Part shown: piece by piece, positions 1 through 8,200 of the stretch
Layout: the number at the start of each line of letters is the position of its first letter
How positions within the stretch are numbered: the stretch's first letter is position 1
Assembly: GCF_040545335.1 (NCBI RefSeq)
Contig: NZ_JBEPLU010000004.1
Span: 1 to 64,000, forward strand
DNA: 64,000 nucleotides
From: Phenylobacterium koreense
Lineage (GTDB): Bacteria; Pseudomonadota; Alphaproteobacteria; Caulobacterales; Caulobacteraceae
Reading direction: 5' to 3'
Translations under genes and position numbers: made by a program
The notes under the pieces: generated by a model
Told to the model about the DNA's origin: nothing
The model's input: the letters and a program-made list of their open reading frames with translations, nothing else
Database searches by the model: none

Positions 1-2
1 TG

Positions 3-182
3 ATAGCCAGGGTCGTGAAAGGCAAGCCGATGAGCGTGGACCTTCAAGGGCTGAGCGAAACCGAGGCTGCGCGACGGCTCGCCGAGATCGGGCCCTTGAA
101 AACCAAGGGCCGGGTCATCGTGGACTTCAAGACGCCGGCAGAGAGCGCAGCGGCGCTCGCCGCTGTCCTCGCGCTCTCCTGA
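3..182 (+). CDS. C-terminal part of an unidentified protein (cut by the window edge)
   Basis: An open frame runs in from the left edge and stops at TGA 180-182. The first two bases (TG) could be the end of an ATG, so the protein may be a complete small protein of about 60 residues or only a tail. The sequence is amphipathic and rich in Ala, Glu and Lys, and I recognise no family. It overlaps the 3' end of the convergent PEP-CTERM gene by 56 bp, which is unusual and lowers confidence. Confidence 0.35.
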   Translation: MARVVKGKPMSVDLQGLSETEAARRLAEIGPLKTKGRVIVDFKTPAESAAALAAVLALS

Positions 183-780
183 GCCCGGAGCCCACAAGAC
201 CGAAGCCGATGCTCATCATCGCCCACGTGGCGGGTTCAGGGACGGCGGTCGGGGGCCGATCGAAGTGCTCTAAGGTGTAAGTCTTTCCGGCGCTGCCCGG
301 CTCCATCAACATGATCATGTAAAGATCAAGACGGTATTCCTCGTACTGCCAATAACCGCAGGGCTTATCGTAGAAATAGCAGCCATTGGAGTGCGTCTGC
401 GTGTCAGGTGGCAGTTCGATATACAAAGTGAAGCCGTTGGGTGTTTGGGTAAACACGGGGGCGGAAACCCCCGACGCCTCCCACGGAATCGGCCAAAAGT
501 GCGACGCGCCATCCCATGCGGTGAAATCGTCGCTATACTTGTATTCTCGCGACATGAGGGTCGCTGAAAAATCGTCGTAAGCTGCGATCGTTGCGTCAGA
601 TGTGAAGCGGTAGAATCCCGGTGCACCGCCGAGCCAGGCACCGCCGACATACAGCCGAGGATCTTCCTCACTGTAAGGCGCAATAACCCCCTGGAGCAGC
701 ACCGCTGCGTGCGCGACCGTCGCCACACCCGACCACGCGAGCACCGCAGCGCCCGCGAGCGTGCCCAACAGCTTCTTCAT
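127..780 (-). CDS. PEP-CTERM sorting domain protein
   Basis: A 217-residue secreted protein. The start at 780 is chosen because it gives a clean signal peptide (MKKLLGTLAGAAVLAWSG, then an Ala-rich cleavage region). The C-terminus carries the tripartite PEP-CTERM signal: VPEPATWAMM, a short hydrophobic segment (SIGFGLVGSGL) and an Arg cluster (RRARGQRR). In the known family this is a substrate of exosortase, which processes it at the membrane during export linked to exopolysaccharide. The central domain matches nothing I know and is rich in Tyr and Trp. No exosortase gene is in this window. Confidence 0.85.
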   Translation of the reverse strand: MKKLLGTLAGAAVLAWSGVATVAHAAVLLQGVIAPYSEEDPRLYVGGAWLGGAPGFYRFTSDATIAAYDDFSATLMSREYKYSDDFTAWDGASHFWPIPWEASGVSAPVFTQTPNGFTLYIELPPDTQTHSNGCYFYDKPCGYWQYEEYRLDLYMIMLMEPGSAGKTYTLEHFDRPPTAVPEPATWAMMSIGFGLVGSGLRRARGQRRAPLRSLPAS

Positions 781-989
781 AGTAACTCTCGCCAGAGTGG
801 CGTTAACCAACGCCCAGGGGCCCGGACTGTCAACCAGCGTTCTCCCAACGGGCGAGCGTCTCACCTGCTAAAATTCGGAGAACGCCGCCATGCACGACGG
901 CCTGAGCACTGCTGCGCGCCTCCTGACGCCGGCCGGGGTCACCGTAAGAGGCGAGAAGGCGACCGCACCCCGGTTTATCCTCGCCCACC

Positions 990-1100
990 TACGTGAACGA
1001 CGCCACCGTGACCCTGACGGACATCGACCGGCCAGCACAAACGGCTCGCTCTACGAGCTCTACTGATCCCTGCTGAACGACCTGAGCTACAGCGATCGCG
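990..1100 (+). pseudogene. possible remnant of a phage virion gene
   Basis: The 865-1126 gap holds no intact gene. From 990 one frame reads YVNDATVTLTDID, and 40 bases later another frame reads LLNDLSYSD. Both resemble, in the right order, pieces of a small phage structural protein family (ndAtVt-, then l-d-Lsys-). Stops and frame changes break it. The call rests on recall of family style only, but phage-like membrane genes lie 0.8 kb downstream. Confidence 0.25.
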
Positions 1101-1126
1101 CTGGCAGTCCTTCCGAACGGTGACCG

Positions 1127-1522
1127 CTACGCCGCTTCCATCGCACGACGCGCGGCCTGGAGCAGGAAGCCCGACCGGGTGAGCCCGTGCCCTTCGGCAT
1201 AGGCGTCGATATCCTTCAGCGCCGGCTCGGGCAGGGTGACGTTGACGCGGACGGTCTTCACCGGGCTGTCGTTCAGGGGGACTAGGACGGCCACCGCCGA
1301 ACGGTTCTCGGCATCCAGCATGACGCTCTCCAGGTTGGAGGGTTCGGGGATAGCCTCGCCATCCTCCACCATACCAGCCACATGCAGGGCCAAGGCCTCG
1401 GCCGCTTCGGCGCGGGCCTCGTCAAGGTTGGCCCCGGCGGTGATCACGCCGGGAAAGTCGGGAAACGAGACGCCGTAATCGCTGTCGGCGTCCTTATGGA
1501 TCAGGGCGATATAGTTGCGCAT
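1127..1522 (-). CDS. hicB: HicB-family antitoxin
   Basis: A 131-residue protein with the two parts of a long HicB. The N-terminal partial RNase H-like fold covers about residues 1-65 (YGVSFPDFPGVITAGANLDEARAEAAEAL, the usual HicB hallmark). A C-terminal ribbon-helix-helix DNA-binding segment follows (VNVTLPEPALKDIDAYAEGHGLTRSGFLLQAARRAM). It neutralises HicA and represses the operon. It lies 8 bp downstream of hicA in the same transcript, the toxin-first order typical of hicAB. Confidence 0.93.
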   Translation of the reverse strand: MRNYIALIHKDADSDYGVSFPDFPGVITAGANLDEARAEAAEALALHVAGMVEDGEAIPEPSNLESVMLDAENRSAVAVLVPLNDSPVKTVRVNVTLPEPALKDIDAYAEGHGLTRSGFLLQAARRAMEAA

Positions 1523-1530
1523 CTCTCTGC

Positions 1531-1719
1531 CTATCTAAGGGATATGCCAGCTTGGCGTTCGATGGAGCGGAGCGTCCCAGTCGGGATGTCCCGCTTCGGA
1601 TGAGGGACCGTCACCCGGCCCGGCTTGGTCAGGTGCTTGAACTGCTTATGCGAGCCCTTCTGGGCCACCTCGTACCAGCCGTCGGCGATCAGGGCGGAAA
1701 TGATGTCGCGGCTGTTCAT
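1531..1719 (-). CDS. hicA: HicA-family mRNA interferase toxin
   Basis: A 62-residue protein with the double-stranded-RNA-binding-like HicA fold: an N-terminal helix (SRDIISALIADGWYEV), the conserved GSHKQF block with the catalytic His, then TVPHPKRDIPTGTLRSIERQAG. HicA cleaves mRNA without the ribosome until bound by HicB. The start at 1719 gives the normal family length; an in-frame extension upstream would run through the operator palindrome and is rejected. It is the first gene of the hicAB pair. Confidence 0.93.
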   Translation of the reverse strand: MNSRDIISALIADGWYEVAQKGSHKQFKHLTKPGRVTVPHPKRDIPTGTLRSIERQAGISLR

Positions 1720-1737
1720 GTGTGTAGCGATACACAC
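1720..1737. promoter_or_regulatory. hicAB operator candidate
   Basis: A perfect inverted repeat, GTGTGTA-GCGA-TACACAC, begins one base upstream of the hicA start codon. A further TACACACTAGT copy occurs at 1772-1782. The position fits a site for the ribbon-helix-helix domain of HicB. The regulatory role is inferred. Confidence 0.55.
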
Positions 1738-1835
1738 TGGACTAGTGCCGGTCAACTGAAATCCACATCAATACACACTAGTCAGGCGGCGCCTTAGCCG
1801 CCCGCGTCCCCTCTAAATTCCGGAGTGTCTGGCCC

Positions 1836-2108
1836 ATGTCCCTTGAACCAGGCAGCGATCGCTTGCCCCATCCTCGAAAGATCGACACGGCCCTGATCGG
1901 GATCGTGATCACCATCGTCCTGCAGCTTGCCGGAGGTCTCTGGTGGGCTGCGACGATGAGCGGCCGCGTGGACAAGCTGGAGGCCGACGTTGCTCCAGCG
2001 CGCCAGGTGGCCGAGACGGTCGCCCGCCTGGACGAGCGGTTCAAGGCCATGGAGGCCAGCACCCAGCGCATTGAACGGAAAATGGACGCCGCGGAGACGC
2101 GCCGGTGA
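1836..2108 (+). CDS. phage-type small membrane protein with coiled coil
   Basis: A 90-residue protein with one membrane segment at about residues 19-40 (ALIGIVITIVLQLAGGLWWAA), followed by a heptad-rich helix (VDKLEADVAPARQVAETVARLDERFKAME). One membrane helix plus a coiled coil is typical of small phage lysis-cassette or tail-accessory proteins, but I cannot assign a family. It overlaps the next gene by 4 bp (GTGA), so the two are translationally coupled. Confidence 0.6.
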   Translation: MSLEPGSDRLPHPRKIDTALIGIVITIVLQLAGGLWWAATMSGRVDKLEADVAPARQVAETVARLDERFKAMEASTQRIERKMDAAETRR

Positions 2109-2458
2109 GCGGCCCGTTCAAGCGCCGCCCGGCCCCGTTTTCCGCCTTGTGGAGAGCCATCACCGACCCGGCCCTGGTGAAGGTCTGGGCGCGGGTTGGG
2201 GCCGGCGTCGCCATGACCGTAGCGGTCTTCGTCGCCGGGTATCTCATCGCACTTGGGCCGTGGAAGCCTGAGCACCAGGCCCGGCAAATCCTCTACCTGC
2301 TGATCCTGGCCGTTGGCTGCGAGGTGCTGATCCTCGTGGCCCTCGCGGCCATCTGGCGCATCGCCGTCGATCTGCACGGCGGGCGCGACGGCATCCACGT
2401 CACCATTGACCAGGACGGCCCAGCCTCGCCTGGCGACGGCCAGGAGGGCCGCCCATGA
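2105..2458 (+). CDS. phage-type membrane protein, two transmembrane segments
   Basis: A 117-residue protein starting at GTG within the stop of the preceding gene. Hydrophobic segments lie at about residues 30-50 and 61-85, followed by a hydrophilic tail rich in Gly and Asp. The architecture is holin-like, but no specific family is recognised. A further ATG at 2455 overlaps its stop (ATGA) and would open a third gene, which is cut off after a few codons by the IS fragment. Confidence 0.55.
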   Translation: MSGPFKRRPAPFSALWRAITDPALVKVWARVGAGVAMTVAVFVAGYLIALGPWKPEHQARQILYLLILAVGCEVLILVALAAIWRIAVDLHGGRDGIHVTIDQDGPASPGDGQEGRP

Positions 2459-2469
2459 CCCCCGACCCA

Positions 2470-2812
2470 CCGGCGTTGACTGGCACTACATCGCGCCGGG
2501 CAAGCCGCAGCAGAACGGCTTCGTCGAGAGCTTCAACGGCAAGCTGCGCGACGAGTGTCTGAACGAGGAGGTCTTTGCCAACCGGGCCGAGGCCCGCGCC
2601 GTGATCGAGCGCTGGCGGCTCGACTACAACCACGTGCGCCCGCACTCGGCCCATGGCGGCCTCACGCCGGAAACCATGCGGCTGAACCCCGCGGCCGGCC
2701 GGCTGCGCAACTTGATCAGCTCCACCGGCCGGCCGCTACCGCCGGCGCTGGAGATCAACTATCAACCCCCTGGGCTCTCACAATGATCGAGGGACCAGAA
2801 GGGGGCAGGTCA
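2470..2812 (+). mobile_element. 3' fragment of an IS3-family element
   Basis: From about 2475 to the stop at 2786 the frame encodes the C-terminal end of an IS3-family OrfB transposase: [20 protein letters not shown], containing the last catalytic Glu of the DDE triad, then LRDECLNEE and [19 protein letters not shown]. The right end is visible: GGGGGCAGGTCA at 2801-2812, which on the other strand is a TGACCTGCCCCC terminus of IS3 type. The left part, including OrfA and the two catalytic Asp residues, is missing, so this is a dead relic. Confidence 0.85.
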
Positions 2813-2835
2813 CCAGGGAACTCGCCGCTCTCACG

Positions 2836-2862
2836 AAAAAAGCCCGCCGGTTAGGGCGGGCT
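2836..2862 (-). terminator. rho-independent terminator, minus strand
   Basis: The stem AGCCCGCC (2841-2848) pairs with GGCGGGCT (2855-2862) around a 6-base loop. On the minus strand the stem is followed by six T residues (plus-strand A run 2836-2841). It follows a minus-strand stop at 2885 by about 23 bp. Confidence 0.8.
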
Positions 2863-2884
2863 CTGATTGAATGATTGTGATCGG

Positions 2885-2965
2885 TTAGGACTTGGCCTGA
2901 GCGGCCTTGGCCGCCTCGATCTGTGCCGCCACCTTGTCTGGTGATCGGTATCTTCCACTTGCTCT
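2885..2965 (-). pseudogene. C-terminal stub of an unidentified minus-strand gene
   Basis: Just upstream of the terminator, a minus-strand frame reads DKVAAQIEAAKAAQAKS then stop. This looks like the natural helical tail of a real protein. Upstream of about 2965 the frame loses coding character, so the rest of the gene was probably removed by the insertions on either side. The 2966-3240 stretch holds short low-quality frames on both strands and nothing I can assign. Confidence 0.3.
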
Positions 2966-3244
2966 TCTGGAGGAGACTCCAGAGGAGGTGTTTTGTCGCG
3001 TGAATCTAGAATTCCGGGCGGTGCAGGCGTCGGACCATTGCGGGAATGGGTGGAAAGGCTGTTCCCACTGAGCAGCGGTCCTTCTCCAAGGATCGCAACC
3101 TCGCCTCGGAGGCAGGGTGTCGCGGGGGAGAACGGAGCGGGGGGCCGCGCAACCGGCGACGCGATGCCTAAAGCCATGCACGGCGCTTGCGTGGGTGCGT
3201 TCGTGGCCTTCAGGATCCCTGGCAAATTTGCGTTTGGCGATTGA

Positions 3245-4195
3245 AGATCGGCTGCACCGCCCAAAGCGCTGAACGAGTGGGTGAAGAAGGCGGAGGTTGA
3301 CGCCGGCAAGCGGGCCGGCGTGCCGAGCGATGTGGCCGAGCGGCTGAAGGCGCTTGAGCGGGAGAACCGCGAGTTGCGCCAAGCCAACGAGATCCTTCGC
3401 AAGGCGTCGGCCTATTTCGCCTGGGCGGAGCTCGACCGCCCGTTCAAGCGATGATCGGCTTCATCGACGATCACCGGGAGTGTTCGCCGAGAACTTCGCG
3501 GTCTATGGCGTGCGCAAGGTCTGGCGGCAGATGCGGCGAGAGGGCTTTTCGGTCACCCGCTGCGCCGTGGAGCGGCTGATGCGCGAGTTGGGCTTGCAGG
3601 GGGTGATCCGCGGCAAGCCGGTCCGGACCACGATCAGCGACAAGGCCGCGCCTTGCCCGCTCGACCATGTGAACCGCCAGTTCCACGCCCCGGCGCCGAA
3701 CCGGCTGTGGCTGTCGGACTTCACCTATGTCGCCACCTGGGCGGGCTTCGTCTACGTCGCCTTCGTCATCGACGCCCCGGAGCAGCTTTGCACGAGCGGC
3801 GTCCGCAACGCTTGGGCGGCCTCATCCACCATTCCGACCGCGGGTCGCGATACGGGTCCATCAAGTACACCGAGCGCCTGGCCGAGGCCGGCATCGAACC
3901 CTCGGTCGGCAGTGTCGGCGACAGCTACGACAACGCCTTGGCTGAGACGATCAACGGTCTCTACAAGGCAGAGGTGATCCACCGGCGTGGGCCCTGGCGC
4001 TCCTTCGAGGCCGTCGAGTTCGCCACCCTCGAATGGGTCCACTGGTTCAACAACCGACGCCTGCTCGAGCCCATCGGCAACATCCCACCGGCGGAAGCCG
4101 AGGAACTCTATTACACCAGCCTGGACGCCACGTCTTTGGCTGCGTACTCAAACCAATCGGCCTCCGGCAAACCCAGCGCGGTTCAATCTGACTAA
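3245..4195 (+). pseudogene. IS3-family transposase (OrfA/OrfB) broken by a frameshift and two deletions
   Basis: The OrfA end ([17 protein letters not shown], then the coiled coil [20 protein letters not shown]) reaches TGA 3452-3454 and overlaps the OrfB start ATG 3451. OrfA is shifted by a base near 3266. OrfB begins MIGFIDDHR, then jumps to a shifted VFAENFAVYGVRKVWRQMRR, so the segment between is deleted. After FVIDA at about 3775 a second deletion and frame change joins ERRPQRLGGLIHHSDRGSRY. The remaining DDE region (LSDFTY, HHSDRGS, YDNALAETINGLYKAE) is recognisable. The element cannot make a functional transposase. Confidence 0.85.
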
Positions 4196-4306
4196 GCTGA
4201 GCGTTTTCGACAACTCACGTTGCGCCCTGTTGAGGTGGAAATCCGCTTCGCCTCCGCAGGGGCCAAATGTCTCGCCCCGCTCACGTTTAGGCCTGCGCCA
4301 TCGCTG

Positions 4307-4669
4307 CTAGGGGGTGGTTTGGCTCACAACCACAAAGAAGCCGGCGAGGATCAGGCCGTAGCCGACGAGCATGGCCGGATTGAACGGCTCTTTGAAAAGC
4401 GCCCAGGCCGCAATGGGAACGAGCGCCGACCCGACCAGGGAGAAAACGTAGGCGCTGGAGAGCGGGACGCGGGTCAGCACGTAAAACCAGAAAAGCGCTG
4501 TCACTCCGTACCAGGCGAAGGCGCCAAGAAGCGGCCAGTTCTGAAGCACCCTTAACAGGAAGGGCCCATCGAGCCGAGTATTGTAGATGGAGGCATACTT
4601 GAACATCACCTGGCCAAGCGGCAGGGCGACGGCGAAGACCGAGCAAAGAACGGCGTCCCTCCAATGCAT
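4307..4669 (-). CDS. small DMT-superfamily membrane protein (EamA/SMR-like)
   Basis: A 120-residue protein with four predicted membrane helices, the size of SMR or ArnE/ArnF-type half transporters. The C-terminal stretch PLSSAYVFSLVGSALVPIAAWALFKEPFNP is typical of the EamA fold. It starts 3 bp after the stop of the polyprenyl-type glycosyltransferase, and such pairs usually move lipid-linked sugars across the inner membrane. The substrate is unknown. It is the last gene of a four-gene minus-strand operon (8099 to 4307). Confidence 0.75.
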   Translation of the reverse strand: MHWRDAVLCSVFAVALPLGQVMFKYASIYNTRLDGPFLLRVLQNWPLLGAFAWYGVTALFWFYVLTRVPLSSAYVFSLVGSALVPIAAWALFKEPFNPAMLVGYGLILAGFFVVVSQTTP

Positions 4670-4672
4670 CGG

Positions 4673-5761
4673 TCAGTCGCTCCCCATTCGTTCCAGCGCG
4701 CGCAGATAGGGATGGATGGCGCGGGTCGGGGTGTTCATGACGTCGAAGTTGAGCGCTTGCAGCAGCAATTGCACCCCGATGATCACCGGTAAGGCGGCGG
4801 CCATCACTACGCCAGCGGGAGCCACATCGCCGGGGTCGCGGAGCGCGATCCAATGTAACCCGTAGACAGAGCCGAAGGCGAGCAGCAGCGCGCCGAGCAC
4901 CATCTCCACCGTCGCGACATTGAAGTCGCGGAAGAAGTACTGGCCCGCGATGCGCACCAGGAAGTTGCGCCCATGCTTGAATGCAAACGGCCCCACCACG
5001 TCGCGGATGCGGAGGTTGGAGATCTCATCGCCATAGCGGGCTGGGATCGGCACGTCGCGTGCGACTGCACGTAAGGTTCCCAGGTGGTAGAGAATGTCGG
5101 TTTCAAAGAAGAAGCGACGCGCAACCTTCTTGTCGCGTATCTGGCGCGCGACACTGGCCTCGATGGCGGTGAAGCCGTTGGTCGGGTCGAAAATCCCCCA
5201 GTACCCTGTCGAGAGTTTGGCGGCAAAGGAGAGCATTGCGTTTCCGAAGATGCGGATTCTCGGCATCGGTCCGAGGTGGCCGACAGATGTGAAGCGATTG
5301 CCTTTGGTGTAGTCGGCCTCGCCCAGGAGGATCGGGGTGACGAGATGGGACAGGTAGCCTAGGTCCATCTGGTCGTCGCTATCGACCTTAACGAGAATCC
5401 GTCCGCCTCGCCGCTCGGCCTCGGCGTATCCAGCCAGGACGGCCCCGCCGACGCCTTGGTTTTCGGTCAAACGCAGCACCGCCACACGTGGGTCTAGGTC
5501 CTTTTGCATCTCTAGCAGGCCCGCCGTGTTCTGCGGACACGCGTCGTCGACGCAGACCACGCCTTCGACCCAACGCGGAATCTTGGCGATGACTCGTAGG
5601 ATATGGGCCCGGGCCTTATAGCATGGGATGACGATCCAGACCCGTGCGCCGGCCAGCGCCCTTTGCAGGCCCGCGTCGTCCTGGCCAGCCAGGCCGGCGA
5701 GCACGACCGGATGGGTTGCACTGGCCGTCATCGGCGACGCAGCCGGTCGCTTCAGTTCCAT
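4673..5761 (-). CDS. family 2 glycosyltransferase, dolichol-phosphate-mannose-synthase-like, with membrane anchor
   Basis: A 362-residue protein. A GT-A domain spans about residues 40-270: IVIPCYKA, VVCVDDACPQNT (nucleotide-binding Asp pair near 72) and KVDSDDQMD (DxD metal site near 127-130). The Gly-rich NQGVGGAVLAGY is typical of DPM1/GtrB-like enzymes. Two C-terminal hydrophobic segments (about 285-305 and 318-340) anchor it. Such enzymes charge polyprenyl phosphate with a sugar for use by a GT-C enzyme. Here the GT-C gene is in the same operon, and a flippase-like gene follows. The stop of the upstream lipoprotein gene overlaps its ATG (TGATG). Confidence 0.88.
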   Translation of the reverse strand: MELKRPAASPMTASATHPVVLAGLAGQDDAGLQRALAGARVWIVIPCYKARAHILRVIAKIPRWVEGVVCVDDACPQNTAGLLEMQKDLDPRVAVLRLTENQGVGGAVLAGYAEAERRGGRILVKVDSDDQMDLGYLSHLVTPILLGEADYTKGNRFTSVGHLGPMPRIRIFGNAMLSFAAKLSTGYWGIFDPTNGFTAIEASVARQIRDKKVARRFFFETDILYHLGTLRAVARDVPIPARYGDEISNLRIRDVVGPFAFKHGRNFLVRIAGQYFFRDFNVATVEMVLGALLLAFGSVYGLHWIALRDPGDVAPAGVVMAAALPVIIGVQLLLQALNFDVMNTPTRAIHPYLRALERMGSD

Positions 5762-6360
5762 CAGCCCGGCTCCCGGACGAGCGCGATCTGGTGGACGACT
5801 ACCTCGCCGCCGCCGTTGGCGTCCAGATCGACACGCAGGCGCTTGATGACCGACTTGCGCCAGTCGCGCGCGCCTACCGGTGCGGCGCTCATGTCGTAGA
5901 CAAGGATCGTAGTCCTCCCCAGCCGAGGAGGTTCAGTTCGCAGCGGCCGGTTCGTGAACCTTGCGGACTCCCCGTGCTTGGCGGTGGAGTAAAACATCGA
6001 GCCATCCCAGGGCCCGGCATCCTTAAGGCGCGTTAAGCGCACGACCAACAGGCCGCCTTCGGCGCCTCTTACGCCGACGGCGCCATCCGTGCGCAGGCCG
6101 GGGTCAGGCATCGTGCCATAGATTGCCAAGCCATCGCCAGGGCGGATACCGCCAAGCGCATTCAGTACCTCCACGCCGGAAGGATCGCGCGCCAAATCCC
6201 AGATTCTGATGACCTCCGCCTGTTCGCCGTCGAAGCGGAAGGTCCTGACAGCGTCGTCCCATTCGACCTTAGACCAGGTCGTCTGTACTTCCGGCGCATT
6301 GGGCTTGTCGCATGCGCTGAGCATCAACAGCGCGAGACCGGCGCTGAGCAGCCTCCTCAT
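5761..6360 (-). CDS. predicted lipoprotein of a glycosyltransferase operon
   Basis: A 199-residue protein with a lipoprotein signal peptide ending in the lipobox LMLSAC (Cys17). The mature part has no motif I recognise; it is mostly predicted beta-strand with several Trp and Arg. Position is the only functional clue: it sits between a GT-C membrane glycosyltransferase (4-bp overlap upstream) and a GT2 enzyme (1-bp overlap downstream), so it probably works with them at the membrane. Confidence 0.65.
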   Translation of the reverse strand: MRRLLSAGLALLMLSACDKPNAPEVQTTWSKVEWDDAVRTFRFDGEQAEVIRIWDLARDPSGVEVLNALGGIRPGDGLAIYGTMPDPGLRTDGAVGVRGAEGGLLVVRLTRLKDAGPWDGSMFYSTAKHGESARFTNRPLRTEPPRLGRTTILVYDMSAAPVGARDWRKSVIKRLRVDLDANGGGEVVVHQIALVREPG

Positions 6361-8099
6361 GGTGCTGTCTTCTCCATCTTGCGATCATAGATGCTCAAAG
6401 CCTCGCCCCTGAACGACCACGACCATTGCTCTCCGACAGGTCGGTCTCGGAGCACGACGAGATGGCGATAGCCGCGCGTAAGCTCTGGCGGCGGCGCGCC
6501 CGGATCGACGACCACGCTTGTGCGACCGTCGAGACGAAGGAAGGCAATGTGCCCATCGTTCATGTCGCTGGCGATGACCAGGGTCTTTGAGCCGGCCGTC
6601 AAGTTGCGGGCGATATGGAGCTCATGTTCCACGGCCCTATTGCGCCGCGCCAGCTCGCCGACCCATGCATCGTCGCTGCGGGTCGACAGCAAGCCGAGGA
6701 TCACGAAGTAAGCCGGCCAGGCGACTCGAAGGCGCACACCGAAAAGCGTGGCGGCGGCGATCGCCACCGTGGCTACGAAAGCCAGCAGCCTTGAGCCGCC
6801 GAGATACCCGAAAGGAAAGCGCACGGCCTCAGGGGTCGTGAACGCCTCGATGGCCGTTCCGTCCCACGGGAAGAGTTGTACGCCCAGGGCGAAGACCAGC
6901 AGCAACCCGCAGGCCCCAAGAAGGATTAGAACGGCCGCCGGCAGGCGATCGCGCCATCTGGAAACCGCCTCCCAGCGGCTAAGCGGCCCCGCCGCCAGAA
7001 GCCAGAGCAAGGGCGTATAGAACTCGAAGTACCGTCCCCAAATTCGCCGAGTCTCGATGACCATGAACGAGACCTTGAAGGCGAAGATCGTCACCATCGC
7101 TATGGCGCCGGCCGCGCAGAGCAGCACAAAGAGGAAGACGACGTCACCTTGGTCAAGCTGCTCCTCAGTACGGCCCAGTAGCCGCAGGACAGGCTTGCGC
7201 AGCCCCGCCAGCACCGGCACGGCCATCAAGACCGCACACCAGGCGACCATCGAACCTGCAGCCAGAAGGGCGACGAACAGGCTGTCTGGACCGGGCGCGT
7301 GGCTGAGTTGCTGGCCGTAGTATGAACCCTGGAAGAACAACAGCGCCGCCGGCAAGGAGCGATCGGCCAAAAGGCCGATGGCCGTTCCGGTGGCCATGAA
7401 GGCTGCGGCGAACAGGATCAAACGTCCGCCCAGCGATGCCCAAGTCCCCTTTCTCAGCCAGGTGTCGATGAAGCTCACAACGACGAAGGAGATCGCCGCC
7501 ACCAGGCCGTGCGGTTTGAGCAGGACCAGGATGGCGATCAGCGCGCCGGCGATGATCGCGTTCAGGCGCGGCCGCGACAGGTAGGTTTGGTGCAGCACCC
7601 AGGCGATGAGACAGAGCAAGCCAATGAACAGGCCTTCGGGCATCGCGGTGAAGACGAACCGATAGAACGGGAAGAGGGCGGCGATGAGCAGAAAGCCGAG
7701 CGCGGTCGTTCGGCCGCACGCCTTGACCGCAAGGGTGTAGAGCAGCCCTAAACCGCCGAAATAACTGGCCGCGCCGATCAGTCTCAACCAGGACAGGACA
7801 TTGAGGGACAGGGCATCGACTAGCCGCATCAGGAAGAAGTAGACGGCATTGTCGACCGACTGCAGTTGCCGATAAGCGTCCGGATGGCTCAGCAACCGAT
7901 CGCCGTAGAGAGCGCGGATGAGATAAGCGCCTTCGTCCCCAGCATAGAGCGGAAGTTCTGGAAACAAGCGATTGACGTAGAACAAGAAGACGCCAGCGCC
8001 AGCGCAGAGAGTCGCAGCCTGAATGGCCCTCGCCCCCCATCTGCGGAGTTGTTCTGTCAAAACTTCAGATCCCTCAATGCCGTCGGCGTCGCAGCCCAC
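6357..8099 (-). CDS. GT-C-type membrane glycosyltransferase (ArnT/PMT-like)
   Basis: A 580-residue protein with about a dozen hydrophobic segments and an acidic motif after the first helix (LYAGDEGAYLIRALYGD), the usual place of the catalytic Asp/Glu in GT-C enzymes using polyprenyl-phosphate sugars. A soluble C-terminal domain of about 100 residues follows the helices. It is the first gene of the operon; the lipoprotein gene overlaps its end by 4 bp. The true start may be a later codon, since the first 15 residues are hydrophilic and unlike the family. Confidence 0.72.
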   Translation of the reverse strand: MGCDADGIEGSEVLTEQLRRWGARAIQAATLCAGAGVFLFYVNRLFPELPLYAGDEGAYLIRALYGDRLLSHPDAYRQLQSVDNAVYFFLMRLVDALSLNVLSWLRLIGAASYFGGLGLLYTLAVKACGRTTALGFLLIAALFPFYRFVFTAMPEGLFIGLLCLIAWVLHQTYLSRPRLNAIIAGALIAILVLLKPHGLVAAISFVVVSFIDTWLRKGTWASLGGRLILFAAAFMATGTAIGLLADRSLPAALLFFQGSYYGQQLSHAPGPDSLFVALLAAGSMVAWCAVLMAVPVLAGLRKPVLRLLGRTEEQLDQGDVVFLFVLLCAAGAIAMVTIFAFKVSFMVIETRRIWGRYFEFYTPLLWLLAAGPLSRWEAVSRWRDRLPAAVLILLGACGLLLVFALGVQLFPWDGTAIEAFTTPEAVRFPFGYLGGSRLLAFVATVAIAAATLFGVRLRVAWPAYFVILGLLSTRSDDAWVGELARRNRAVEHELHIARNLTAGSKTLVIASDMNDGHIAFLRLDGRTSVVVDPGAPPPELTRGYRHLVVLRDRPVGEQWSWSFRGEALSIYDRKMEKTAP

Positions 8100-8200
8100 G
8101 CGGATGCACGAGATTCGCTCAGAGGGAAGCTATACAGCTGGGCGGATCAGAGATCACCACTCGCCCGTAAGGTGTGATGGCTGCGCGAGCGTGGCCGTCA

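Noticed and set aside
2993..3244. An 83-residue frame between the two IS3 relics
   Set aside because: No family resemblance, no good ribosome site, and it lies in scrambled DNA between insertion remnants.
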